Assembly (NCBI GenBank): GCA_025450255.1
Contig: JANWHV010000230.1
Location: 1-5,411, forward strand
Direction: 5' to 3'
Source: Chloroflexota bacterium
Lineage (GTDB): Bacteria > Chloroflexota > UBA5177 > JANWHV01
Length of the DNA stretch: 5,411 nucleotides
Made by a program: the position numbers and the translations under genes. Below the pieces are notes generated by a model. It searched no databases, was not told the DNA's origin, and was given only the letters and a program-made list of their open reading frames with translations. Of the stretch, positions 1 through 5,411 are shown piece after piece. How positions within the stretch are numbered: the first letter of the stretch is position 1; the number at the start of each line of letters is the position of its first letter.

Positions 1-756
1 ACGTTGATCATCGTCGACGAAGGCGCCTACGTCCATTACGTCGAAGGCTGCACCGCGCCAACCTATAGCTCCGACTCGCTGCACAGCGCGGTGGTGGAGA
101 TCATCGTGAAAAAGGGCGGCCGCTGCCGCTATACCACGATCCAGAATTGGTCGAAGAACGTCTATAACCTGGTGACCAAGCGCGCCGTCGCCTACCAGGA
201 CGCCACCATGGAATGGGTCGACGGCAACCTCGGCTCCAAGGTCACCATGAAGTATCCCGCCATCTGGCTGATGGAGCCGGGCGCCCGCGGCGAGGTGCTC
301 TCAATCGCCTTCGCCACGGACGGCCAGCACCTCGATGCCGGCGGCAAGGTGGTGCATTGCGCGCCCAATACCTCCTCGGTGATCACCTCGAAGTCGATTA
401 GCAAGGGTTCTGGCCGCGCCAGCTACCGCGGCTTGCTCAAGATGGAGAAGGGCGCCAAAGGCTCAAAGTCCACGGTGGTGTGCGACGCGCTGCTGCTCAA
501 CGAGAACAGCCGGACCGACACCTACCCGTACATCGAGATCGAAGAGGATGACGTGGAGACGGCGCACGAGGCCACCGTCACCAAGGTCGGCGAGGAGCAG
601 ATGTTCTACCTGCAGAGCCGCGGGCTCTCGGAGGCCGACGCTACCTCGATGATCGTGCGCGGCTTCATCGAGCCGATTGCCAAGGAGTTGCCGCTGGAAT
701 ACGCGGTCGAGCTGAACCGGCTCATTCAGTTGGAGATGGAAGGGAGCGTGGGGTAG
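1..756 (+). CDS. sufB: SufB, Fe-S cluster assembly scaffold (C-terminal part, 5' truncated by window)
   Basis: SufB is the core scaffold subunit of the cytosolic SufBC2D complex, where nascent Fe-S clusters are built. The frame is open from base 1 and gives 251 residues of a protein usually about 470 long, so the N-terminal half lies upstream. The visible part is the right-handed beta-helix core and C-terminal helical region. It includes the GCTAP motif (Cys17 of the fragment), QNW (Gln48, Trp50), VTKR (Lys60), Cys161 in VVCDALL and Glu190 in AHEAT. From memory of E. coli SufB, these line up with functional residues Gln285, Trp287, Lys303, Cys405 and Glu434, and the 29-residue Cys-to-Glu spacing matches exactly. 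The ending ([12 protein letters not shown], then EGSVG) is typical of SufB. A TTG at base 4 is an internal codon, not a start. sufC would be expected upstream. The family assignment is secure. Confidence 0.97.
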   Translation, partial: TLIIVDEGAYVHYVEGCTAPTYSSDSLHSAVVEIIVKKGGRCRYTTIQNWSKNVYNLVTKRAVAYQDATMEWVDGNLGSKVTMKYPAIWLMEPGARGEVLSIAFATDGQHLDAGGKVVHCAPNTSSVITSKSISKGSGRASYRGLLKMEKGAKGSKSTVVCDALLLNENSRTDTYPYIEIEEDDVETAHEATVTKVGEEQMFYLQSRGLSEADATSMIVRGFIEPIAKELPLEYAVELNRLIQLEMEGSVG

Positions 757-773
757 GCCGCGGCCTGACTCAC

Positions 774-779
774 AAGGAA
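774..779 (+). promoter_or_regulatory. Ribosome binding site of sufD
   Basis: AAGGAA lies 5 nt before the ATG at 785 in the 28-nt sufB-sufD gap. It supports that start codon. Confidence 0.6.
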
Positions 780-784
780 CGTTA

Positions 785-2101
785 ATGAGCGACCACGTAT
801 CAGCAACCCTTTCACGCGACGCCGCGCTGGATATTGCCCAGCGCGGCGCCGAGCCTCAATGGATGCGCGACCTGCGCACGCGCGCCTGGGAGCTGTATGA
901 AGCGGCTCCCATGCCCTCAATCAAGGACGAGGAGTGGCGGCGTACCGAGCCGCAGCTCCGCAGAATACGGTTCGATTCGCTACAGATTCCACGGTCCGGC
1001 GCCACTGAGCCGCTGCCGGCCGAGTGGCAACCGGCCGACGACGCCTTGAGCACGCGCGCCGGTCTGCTGGTTTCCCATGTCTCCACGCCGGTCTACCGGA
1101 ACGTGAGCGCCGATCTCACCGCCAAGGGCGTGATCTTCACCGATATGGACACGGCGGTACGGGAGCACGGGGACCTCGTGCGCGCAGCCTTCATGACCGA
1201 GGCCGTCAAGCCCGAGTTCAGCAAGTTCGCCGCCTTGAACGGCGCCCTGTGGAGCGGCGGCACCTTCCTCTATGTGCCGGATAACGTCAAGGTCGAGATG
1301 CCCCTACAGTCAAGCACCTGGCTCGACCAGCCAGGCCTTGGCGTCTTTCCCCATACCCTGGTACTGGCCGGCAAGAACAGCGAAGTGACGCTGATCGAGG
1401 AAACGGGGTCGCGCGCCGCCGACGGCACCTTGAACGTGCCGGTGGTCGAGTTGATCTTGCGCGACGGCGCGAAGCTCTCGTACGTCACCTTGCAGGAGCT
1501 CGACGACAGCGTGAAGCAGATCGGCGTTCACCGCGCCGTGCTGCACAGAAACAGTACGCTAAGCTGGGTGACCGCGACGATGGGCGGCCAGATGGTGAAG
1601 CTGAATATCGACACGGAGCTGCGCGGGCCCGGCACCAACGCCGAAGTGCTCGGCCTGTACTTTGCCTCGGGCAACGAGTTCATCGACTACCACACCCTGC
1701 AGGATCACGTGGCGCCCAACGCGGGCAGCGATCTGCTCTTCAAGGGCGTCTTGAAGGACACGTCACGCGTCGTGTTCTCCGGCTTGATCCGCGTACACGA
1801 GGGCGCGCAGAAAACCGATGCCTATCAGAAGAACAATAACTTGATCCTGAGCGAGACGGCGCGCGCCGACTCCATCCCAAACCTGGAGATCGCCGCCAAT
1901 GACGTGCGCTGCTCGCACGGCGCCACCGCGGGCAAAGTTTCGGCGGATCATCTGTTCTATCTGATGAGCCGCGGCCTCACCCGACCCGAGGCCGAACGGC
2001 TGATCGTCACCGGCTTCCTGTCGCCGCTGATCGAGCGCGTGCCGCTGGAAGATCTTCGCGCGCGACTCTATACGCTCATCGACGCCAAAATGGGTGACTA
2101 G
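785..2101 (+). CDS. sufD: SufD, Fe-S cluster assembly scaffold subunit
   Basis: SufD is the SufB paralogue that pairs with it in the SufBC2D scaffold; it contributes ligands at the SufB-SufD interface and is linked to iron acquisition. The protein has 438 residues, close to E. coli SufD (423). Residues 1 to about 75 form the usual helical N-terminal domain (WMRDLRTRAWELY, then KDEEWRRTE). A long beta-helix core follows. Near the C-terminus is NDVRCSHGATAGK, with Cys376 and His378 matching the functional Cys358/His360 pair of E. coli SufD. The last part (LFYLMSRGLTRPEAERLIVTGF) is the shared SufB/SufD C-terminal helical region that contacts SufC. It begins 28 nt after sufB and ends 5 nt before sufS, so it is part of the same operon. 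Nothing appears broken or missing. Confidence 0.97.
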   Translation: MSDHVSATLSRDAALDIAQRGAEPQWMRDLRTRAWELYEAAPMPSIKDEEWRRTEPQLRRIRFDSLQIPRSGATEPLPAEWQPADDALSTRAGLLVSHVSTPVYRNVSADLTAKGVIFTDMDTAVREHGDLVRAAFMTEAVKPEFSKFAALNGALWSGGTFLYVPDNVKVEMPLQSSTWLDQPGLGVFPHTLVLAGKNSEVTLIEETGSRAADGTLNVPVVELILRDGAKLSYVTLQELDDSVKQIGVHRAVLHRNSTLSWVTATMGGQMVKLNIDTELRGPGTNAEVLGLYFASGNEFIDYHTLQDHVAPNAGSDLLFKGVLKDTSRVVFSGLIRVHEGAQKTDAYQKNNNLILSETARADSIPNLEIAANDVRCSHGATAGKVSADHLFYLMSRGLTRPEAERLIVTGFLSPLIERVPLEDLRARLYTLIDAKMGD

Positions 2102-2106
2102 CACGG

Positions 2107-3390
2107 ATGCTTGACATTGACTCCGTAACGCACGCGCCAGGGCTATCGGCAGCCGAAAGTCCTGGCGCGCCGGACATACGCGCGGTACGCGCGGACTTCC
2201 CGATCCTGGCTACCAGCCGGGACGGGAAGCCGCTGACGTACCTCGACAACGGCGCCACGTCGCAGAAGCCCCGAGTCGTGATCGACGCCATGACCACCTA
2301 CTACCAGACCTACAACGCCAACGTGCACCGCGGCGTCTACGCCATCAGCGAGCAGGCGACGGCGGCGTACGAAGCGGCGAGACAGGCCGTGGCAACTTTC
2401 GTCAACGCCCCGGAGCCGGAGTGCGTCATCTTCACGCGGAATACCACCGAGGCTATCAACCTGGTGGCCTTCAGTTGGGGATGCCGCAACATCAAGACAG
2501 GCGACGCCATCCTCACCAGCGTCATGGAACACCACGGCAACCTGATCCCCTGGCAAATCCTGGCCGAGGAACGGGGCGCCCGATTGCTGCACCTGCCCAT
2601 CGACGATCGAGGCCGTCTGGACCTTGCGAACCTCGACGATCTGCTGGCGCAAGGCGTGAAATTGGTGGCGATCACCCATATGAGCAATGTACTGGGGACC
2701 GTCAATCCAGTGGCCGAGATCGCGCGCCGCGCGCACGCCGCCGGCGCCCTGGTGCTGCTGGATGGCGCCCAGAGCGTACCGCACTTCCCAGTCGACGTGC
2801 AGGCGCTCGATTGCGACTTCCTGGCCTTCTCGGCCCACAAGATGGTGGGACCGACCGGCATTGGCGCGCTCTATGGGCGGCGCTTGGTGCTCGAGGCCAT
2901 GCCCCCCTTCCTCACCGGCGGCTCGATGATCAAGAAGGTGACGCTCGATCGCAGCACCTTCGCCGATATTCCGCAGCGCTTCGAGGCCGGCACGCCCGCA
3001 ATCGCCGAGGCGATCGGCTTTGGCGCCGCCGTGCAATACTTGCAAGACCTGGGCATGGCATGGGTGTGCGACCGCGAGCACGCGCTTACCGGCTATCTAC
3101 TCGACACCCTTGCCGGCATCCCCGGCCTCACCGTGTATGGCCCGCCGGCTGACGAGCGCGGCGGCGCGGTTTCCTTCAGCGTCGCGGGCGTCCATCCACA
3201 CGACGTGGCCTCGCTGCTGGACGAGGACAACATCGCGGTCCGGGCCGGGCATCATTGCTGCCAGCCGCTGATGGGCCTGCTCGGCGTTCCGGCGACCACG
3301 CGCGCGAGCGTCTACTTCTATAACACCGGCGAGGAAATCGACCGGCTGGCCCTGGCACTGCATCGGGTGCGCCGCGTGTTCGCGCTGTGA
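2107..3390 (+). CDS. sufS: SufS, group II cysteine desulfurase
   Basis: SufS is a PLP-dependent cysteine desulfurase that converts cysteine to alanine and holds the sulfur as a persulfide on its active-site cysteine. Visible motifs are LDNGATSQKP near the N-terminus, EHHGNLIPW (His142/His143, one of which stacks on PLP), DGAQSVPH, the Schiff-base lysine Lys245 in FSAHKMVGPTG, and catalytic Cys384 in RAGHHCCQPLM, with Arg399 in TTRAS. It has 427 residues against about 406 in E. coli. The excess is an N-terminal extension: the conserved RADFPIL block starts at residue 28, about 19 residues later than in E. coli. ATG 2107 is the only plausible start, because an in-frame TGA lies at 2095 and no other start precedes the conserved block. 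There is no clear Shine-Dalgarno, and the 5-nt gap after sufD suggests translational coupling. A 37-nt palindrome lies within the extension. The downstream sufU is the expected sulfur acceptor. Confidence 0.97.
   Translation: MLDIDSVTHAPGLSAAESPGAPDIRAVRADFPILATSRDGKPLTYLDNGATSQKPRVVIDAMTTYYQTYNANVHRGVYAISEQATAAYEAARQAVATFVNAPEPECVIFTRNTTEAINLVAFSWGCRNIKTGDAILTSVMEHHGNLIPWQILAEERGARLLHLPIDDRGRLDLANLDDLLAQGVKLVAITHMSNVLGTVNPVAEIARRAHAAGALVLLDGAQSVPHFPVDVQALDCDFLAFSAHKMVGPTGIGALYGRRLVLEAMPPFLTGGSMIKKVTLDRSTFADIPQRFEAGTPAIAEAIGFGAAVQYLQDLGMAWVCDREHALTGYLLDTLAGIPGLTVYGPPADERGGAVSFSVAGVHPHDVASLLDEDNIAVRAGHHCCQPLMGLLGVPATTRASVYFYNTGEEIDRLALALHRVRRVFAL
2133..2169 (+). repeat. 37-nt imperfect palindrome inside the 5' end of sufS
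   Basis: The two arms (2133-2150 and 2152-2169) fold around A2151. Of 18 opposed positions, 16 are Watson-Crick pairs, one is a G-T wobble (2142/2160) and one is an A-A mismatch (2145/2157). The outer nine pairs, CGCGCCAGG with CCTGGCGCG, are perfect. Pairing stops on both sides beyond these limits. It covers codons 9-21 of sufS, in the extension upstream of the conserved desulfurase fold. In mRNA it would form a stable hairpin with a CAG loop, starting about 26 nt past the start codon. It could be a translation-modulating hairpin, a protein-coding palindromic repeat insertion, or a chance product of GC-rich sequence. The palindrome is seen directly; its role is unknown. Confidence 0.7.
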
Positions 3391-3400
3391 CGGGTGACGG

Positions 3401-3406
3401 AAAAGG
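3401..3406 (+). promoter_or_regulatory. Ribosome binding site of sufU
   Basis: AAAAGG lies 6 nt before ATG 3413. It favours that start over a second in-frame ATG at 3425, which would be 18 nt away. Confidence 0.5.
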
Positions 3407-3412
3407 CAAAAT

Positions 3413-3802
3413 ATGAGCAGCGATATGTACCAGGAGGAGATCCTGGACCACTACCGGAATCCGCACAACCACGGCACGCTCGAGCATCCCGACGCCAGCT
3501 ACGAGGACAGCAATCCGCTGTGCGGCGACGTGGTGGCGATCGATCTGCGTTACGACGGCGACCGCGTGGCCGAGGTGCGGTTCCGCGGGGTCGGTTGCGC
3601 GATCAGCCAGGCCGCCGCGTCGATGCTGACCGATATGGTGGCGGGACGGACGCGGGCGGAGGCGCTCGCCATCCCGCGCAGCGCGATCATCGAAGAGCTA
3701 GGCGTACCACTCAGCCCGGCCCGCGTGAAGTGCGCGCTCCTGGGCTACAAGGTGATGATGGCGGCCCTGTATGGCGTGCCTTCCAGCCCAAGCCCAGTCT
3801 AA
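3413..3802 (+). CDS. sufU: SufU-type sulfur acceptor / Fe-S scaffold protein (short form)
   Basis: SufU belongs to the IscU/NifU-N fold. In Firmicutes it is a zinc protein that takes persulfide sulfur from SufS and delivers it to SufBCD. The 129-residue product has the three family cysteines plus the aspartate: Cys37 and Asp39 in NPLCGD, Cys62 in GVGCAISQA, and Cys107 in SPARVKCALLGYK. CAISQAAASM and ARVKCALL are SufU-like. The LPPVK-His-Cys motif by which IscU binds the HscA chaperone is absent, with lysine before the third cysteine. Unlike B. subtilis SufU (147 residues, 62 between second and third Cys), the spacing here is 45, close to the 43 of E. coli IscU, so the usual SufU insertion is missing. 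It starts 22 nt after sufS, which fits a SufS-SufU pair. The family is secure; whether it acts as a zinc sulfurtransferase or a true scaffold is open. Confidence 0.92.
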   Translation: MSSDMYQEEILDHYRNPHNHGTLEHPDASYEDSNPLCGDVVAIDLRYDGDRVAEVRFRGVGCAISQAAASMLTDMVAGRTRAEALAIPRSAIIEELGVPLSPARVKCALLGYKVMMAALYGVPSSPSPV

Positions 3803-3820
3803 AGGGGTTAGTCATTGTAC

Positions 3821-3840
3821 GGTCGCGCTACCGCGCGGCC
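3821..3840 (+). other. GC-rich stem-loop between sufU and the Rieske gene
   Basis: Bases 3821-3828 pair with 3833-3840 across a TACC loop. There are eight pairs, seven Watson-Crick and one G-U, nearly all GC. It lies 18 nt after the sufU stop and 20 nt before the Shine-Dalgarno of the next gene. No T-tract follows, so it does not look like an intrinsic terminator. A role in mRNA processing, 3'-end protection or tuning expression of the downstream genes is inferred. Confidence 0.5.
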
Positions 3841-3861
3841 CAGCGCCCAATGGCACTATTG

Positions 3862-3867
3862 AAGGAG
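3862..3867 (+). promoter_or_regulatory. Ribosome binding site that fixes the GTG start of the Rieske gene
   Basis: AAGGAG lies 5 nt before the in-frame GTG at 3873. The frame also stays open upstream to an ATG at 3771 inside sufU, but that start has no such signal and would add residues unlike any Rieske protein. Confidence 0.75.
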
Positions 3868-3872
3868 CGTGT

Positions 3873-4181
3873 GTGAGCGTAGCGTATAAAGTGGCGTCGA
3901 CAGCTAGCCTGCCGCCGGGAGAGATCAAGCGCGTGCATGCCGGCGACGAATTAATTGCGCTGTATAATTGCGACGGCGTCTTCTATGCCACCGACGACAC
4001 CTGCAGCCACGCGGAGGCATCACTCTCCGACGGCTGGCTCGAAGACTGCGAGGTGACGTGCCCGCTGCACGGCGCTATCTTCGACGTGCAAACCGGCATA
4101 CCGCAGTGCCTGCCGGCAACCCGACCGATTCGCACCTATCCGGTGCGCGTGGAGGGCGACGAGATCTTCGTGGAGGCCTGA
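3873..4181 (+). CDS. Rieske [2Fe-2S] ferredoxin
   Basis: This is a small soluble electron-transfer protein of the kind annotated as a non-heme iron oxygenase ferredoxin subunit (BphF/NirD-like fold). The 102-residue product has a full Rieske signature: Cys44-X-His46 in TCSHAEA and Cys63-X2-His66 in TCPLHGAIFDV, 16 residues apart. The two Cys and two His ligate the [2Fe-2S] cluster. The ending (LPATRPIRTYPVRVEGDEIFV) is typical of dioxygenase-type ferredoxins. There is no signal peptide or membrane segment, so it should be cytosolic. No oxygenase or reductase gene adjoins it; all neighbours are Suf genes, so a role in Fe-S assembly redox chemistry, or as an early client, is inferred from position only. 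It starts with GTG, 70 nt after sufU, behind a good Shine-Dalgarno. Confidence 0.93.
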   Translation: MSVAYKVASTASLPPGEIKRVHAGDELIALYNCDGVFYATDDTCSHAEASLSDGWLEDCEVTCPLHGAIFDVQTGIPQCLPATRPIRTYPVRVEGDEIFVEA

Positions 4182-4210
4182 ACGAGAGCGTGATCCCACC
4201 GTCATGCCGC

Positions 4211-4230
4211 AATTCATCTAGAATCTTTAT
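4211..4230 (+). promoter_or_regulatory. Candidate promoter patch upstream of sufT (weak)
   Basis: The 109-nt gap between the Rieske gene and sufT contains a short AT-rich stretch, unusual here, with TAGAAT at 4219-4224 (five of six matches to a sigma-70-type -10 box). No good -35 box is found 16-18 nt upstream. It may be a secondary internal promoter for sufT, or chance. Confidence 0.2.
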
Positions 4231-4273
4231 CAGTCACGTAACCGACACTCGCCTTCGCGATTCACCACTCAGC

Positions 4274-4281
4274 AAAAGGAG
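4274..4281 (+). promoter_or_regulatory. Ribosome binding site of sufT
   Basis: AAAAGGAG lies 9 nt before ATG 4291 and is among the strongest Shine-Dalgarno sequences in the window. It supports that start. Confidence 0.7.
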
Positions 4282-4290
4282 CAATCATCA

Positions 4291-4596
4291 ATGGCCTACA
4301 GTGAAGATCAGGTAATGGAGTTCTTGCGCGAAGTGAACGACCCGGAGCTAGGGATCAACTTGGTGGACCTGGGCCTGATCCGCGGCGTCGATCTTGAGGA
4401 CAAGACCGTCACCATCACCTACACGCTGACCACGCCGGCGTGCCCGATGAATGAGTACATCGACGCCGAAATGACTGAAGTGCTCAAAGAGCACATGCCC
4501 GAGATCGAAACCGTCACGCCCAAGCTCACCTGGGAGCCGCTGTGGAACCCCACCATGATGAGCGAGGATGCCAAGCTGGAGCTGGGGTTCTTCTAG
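4291..4596 (+). CDS. sufT: SufT, DUF59/MIP18-family Fe-S maturation factor
   Basis: The 101-residue protein belongs to the DUF59 (MIP18/PaaD-like) family. Stand-alone members encoded in suf operons are called SufT and help Fe-S protein maturation, probably at the cluster-transfer stage. Visible hallmarks are NDPELGINLVDLGLI (residues 16-30) and the TTPACPM loop with the conserved Cys51. The C-terminal stretch (WEPLWNPTMMSEDAKLELGFF without its last two residues, about 81-99) is the tryptophan/proline-rich ending common in bacterial SufT. PaaD proteins of phenylacetate degradation share the fold but carry a longer C-terminal region, and no paa genes are nearby. It lies 109 nt after the Rieske gene, so it is either the last gene of the operon or has its own promoter. 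It is the last gene before a 181-nt gap. Confidence 0.92.
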   Translation: MAYSEDQVMEFLREVNDPELGINLVDLGLIRGVDLEDKTVTITYTLTTPACPMNEYIDAEMTEVLKEHMPEIETVTPKLTWEPLWNPTMMSEDAKLELGFF

Positions 4597-4777
4597 CTGG
4601 TCCGTCTGATCGCCTCCCGCGACACGGATAGGCACAGCGTGAGTGAGGCGTTGAATAGCCCTTGATCTCTCATGCGGCTGCCGGGAGCATTCCACTCAGG
4701 CGGCAAGGCGAGGATCTCGGCGTTTCCGGCATACTAAAGCCACATATGGCCCGGATGCCAGAAAGCCGATTTCCGCC
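4597..4777. other. Intergenic region between sufT and the LacI-family gene
   Basis: No gene was found in these 181 nt. In the frame of the downstream gene there is a TGA at 4652 and no ATG, GTG or TTG after it until 4778. Only weak inverted repeats are present (4611-4616 with 4645-4650; 4679-4683 with 4701-4705), none followed by a T-run, so no intrinsic terminator can be called. A small imperfect palindrome at 4739-4750 (GCCACATATGGC) could be an operator half of interest, but is short enough to be chance. Confidence 0.5.
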
Positions 4778-5411
4778 ATGACAAGCCTGCAATCGGTCGC
4801 CGAGAAGGCACGGGTACCGCTGCTCACCGCATATCGGGCGTTGAGCAATGCTCAGGCAGTGGACGCGGATGTAAGCGAGCGGGTCAATCGGGCCGCGGCG
4901 GAGCTTGGCTATACGCTGCGCATCACCATACGCGACGTGGCGGCGCTGGCCGGTGTCTCAGTAACCACCGTATCGTACGTGATCAACGATAATCCCTTGA
5001 TTCAGGTCAAGACGCGCGATCGCGTCAAGGATGCCATCCAGGCCCTGGGCTATCGTCCAAACAGCACGGCGCGCAATCTCAAGGCAAACGAGACGCGCAT
5101 GATTGGCTACGCCTGGCATCGCGTACAGGACGAGGTACAACGCAACCCAGTGCTCGACCGCTTCCTCTACGAGATGGCCCAGGCAGCCGAATCGCACGGC
5201 TATCACGTACTGACCTTCGCGCAATCCGGCGCCGACGTGGAAAAGTGTTATACGGATTTGATTCGCACCAGCCGGGTTGACGGCTTCATGCTCTCGGACA
5301 CTACGTACGACGACCCGCGCATACGCACGTTGCAAGCGCTTGGCATCCCCTTCGCGGCGTTCGGACGCGCCAACCCCGCCCTGGACTTCCCATTTGCCGA
5401 CGACGACGGGC
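4778..5411 (+). CDS. LacI-family transcriptional regulator with two tandem HTH domains (3' truncated by window)
   Basis: The gene is open from ATG 4778 to the window edge (211 codons shown). Residues 3-48 form one LacI-type helix-turn-helix domain (LQSVAEKARVPLLTAYRALS, ending in AAELGY). Residues 50-95 form a second, more canonical one (IRDVAALAGVSVTTVSYVIN, ending in IQALGYRPN). Only the second is followed by the hinge motif (STARNLKANET, 96-106). From about residue 108 the periplasmic-binding-protein-like effector domain begins (MIGYAWH, later VDGFMLSDTTYDDPR and IPFAAFGR). Normal LacI proteins have one N-terminal HTH. The start is firm, because an in-frame stop at 4652 and no other start codon precede it, and the first HTH begins at residue 3. 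No clear Shine-Dalgarno is seen. Family members usually respond to sugars; the effector and targets here are unknown, and no link to the suf operon is shown beyond adjacency. Confidence 0.9.
   Translation, partial: MTSLQSVAEKARVPLLTAYRALSNAQAVDADVSERVNRAAAELGYTLRITIRDVAALAGVSVTTVSYVINDNPLIQVKTRDRVKDAIQALGYRPNSTARNLKANETRMIGYAWHRVQDEVQRNPVLDRFLYEMAQAAESHGYHVLTFAQSGADVEKCYTDLIRTSRVDGFMLSDTTYDDPRIRTLQALGIPFAAFGRANPALDFPFADDDG

Noticed and set aside
4..6. TTG as a start codon for a short sufB
   Set aside because: The frame is open to base 1 and the sequence aligns internally in SufB, so the gene begins upstream of the window.
2143..3081. A 312-codon open frame on the - strand opposite sufS
   Set aside because: It is antisense to a full-length, motif-complete sufS; long antisense frames are common in GC-rich genes, and its translation resembles no recognisable domain.
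3771..3872. Extended N-terminus for the Rieske protein from ATG 3771 inside sufU
   Set aside because: The added residues do not resemble Rieske proteins, and a well-placed AAGGAG directs initiation at GTG 3873.
3394..3876. A 160-codon + strand frame overlapping sufU
   Set aside because: Arginine-rich, low-complexity translation out of frame with sufU, which has all family residues; it is a shadow frame.
3963..3968. Perfect TATAAT -10 box
   Set aside because: It lies inside the Rieske coding sequence with no matching -35 box at the right distance, and encodes conserved fold residues.
4348..4695. A 115-codon - strand frame over sufT and the following gap
   Set aside because: It is opposite sufT, has no recognisable motif, and its composition fits a shadow frame.
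4611..4705. Possible terminator hairpins after sufT (CGCCTC/GAGGCG and TGCCG/CGGCA)
   Set aside because: Stems are only 5-6 pairs, loops are long (17-28 nt), and no T-run follows.
4958..5335. A 125-codon - strand frame opposite the LacI-family gene
   Set aside because: The + strand encodes clear LacI hinge and effector-domain motifs through the same bases.

Overview
The window lies inside a GC-rich bacterial chromosome and carries most of a SUF iron-sulfur cluster assembly operon, all on the + strand, followed by the start of a LacI-family regulator gene. The gene set (sufB-sufD-sufS-sufU, a Rieske ferredoxin, a DUF59/SufT protein, no sufE or sufA) and the style of the LacI protein suggest a member of the Chloroflexota. 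This is an inference from gene order and protein style; Actinomycetota or Deinococcota are not strictly excluded.

Layout. Bases 1-756 are the C-terminal half of sufB, cut by the window edge. sufD (785-2101), sufS (2107-3390) and sufU (3413-3802) follow with gaps of 28, 5 and 22 nt, so they are almost certainly cotranscribed. After a 70-nt gap containing a strong GC-rich stem-loop comes a small Rieske [2Fe-2S] ferredoxin (3873-4181, GTG start set by a Shine-Dalgarno sequence). After 109 nt, including an AT-rich patch, comes sufT (4291-4596). A 181-nt gap with no convincing terminator separates this from a LacI-family gene that starts at 4778 and runs off the right edge.

How the genes work together. 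SufS is a PLP-dependent cysteine desulfurase that takes sulfur from cysteine. SufU accepts the persulfide and passes it on. SufB and SufD, with the ATPase SufC expected just upstream of the window, form the scaffold on which clusters are built. SufT is a maturation or transfer factor. The Rieske protein is a likely electron carrier for the pathway or an early client. Key residues can be seen in SufB, SufD, SufS, SufU, the Rieske protein and SufT.

Most unusual points. (1) The LacI-family protein begins with two complete LacI-type helix-turn-helix domains in tandem, aligning without gaps at a 47-residue period; only the second is followed by the hinge motif. (2) A 37-nt near-perfect palindrome lies in frame within a non-conserved N-terminal extension of sufS. 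(3) The SufU lacks the residues that normally separate its second and third cysteines in Firmicutes SufU. (4) A strong stem-loop lies between sufU and the Rieske gene.
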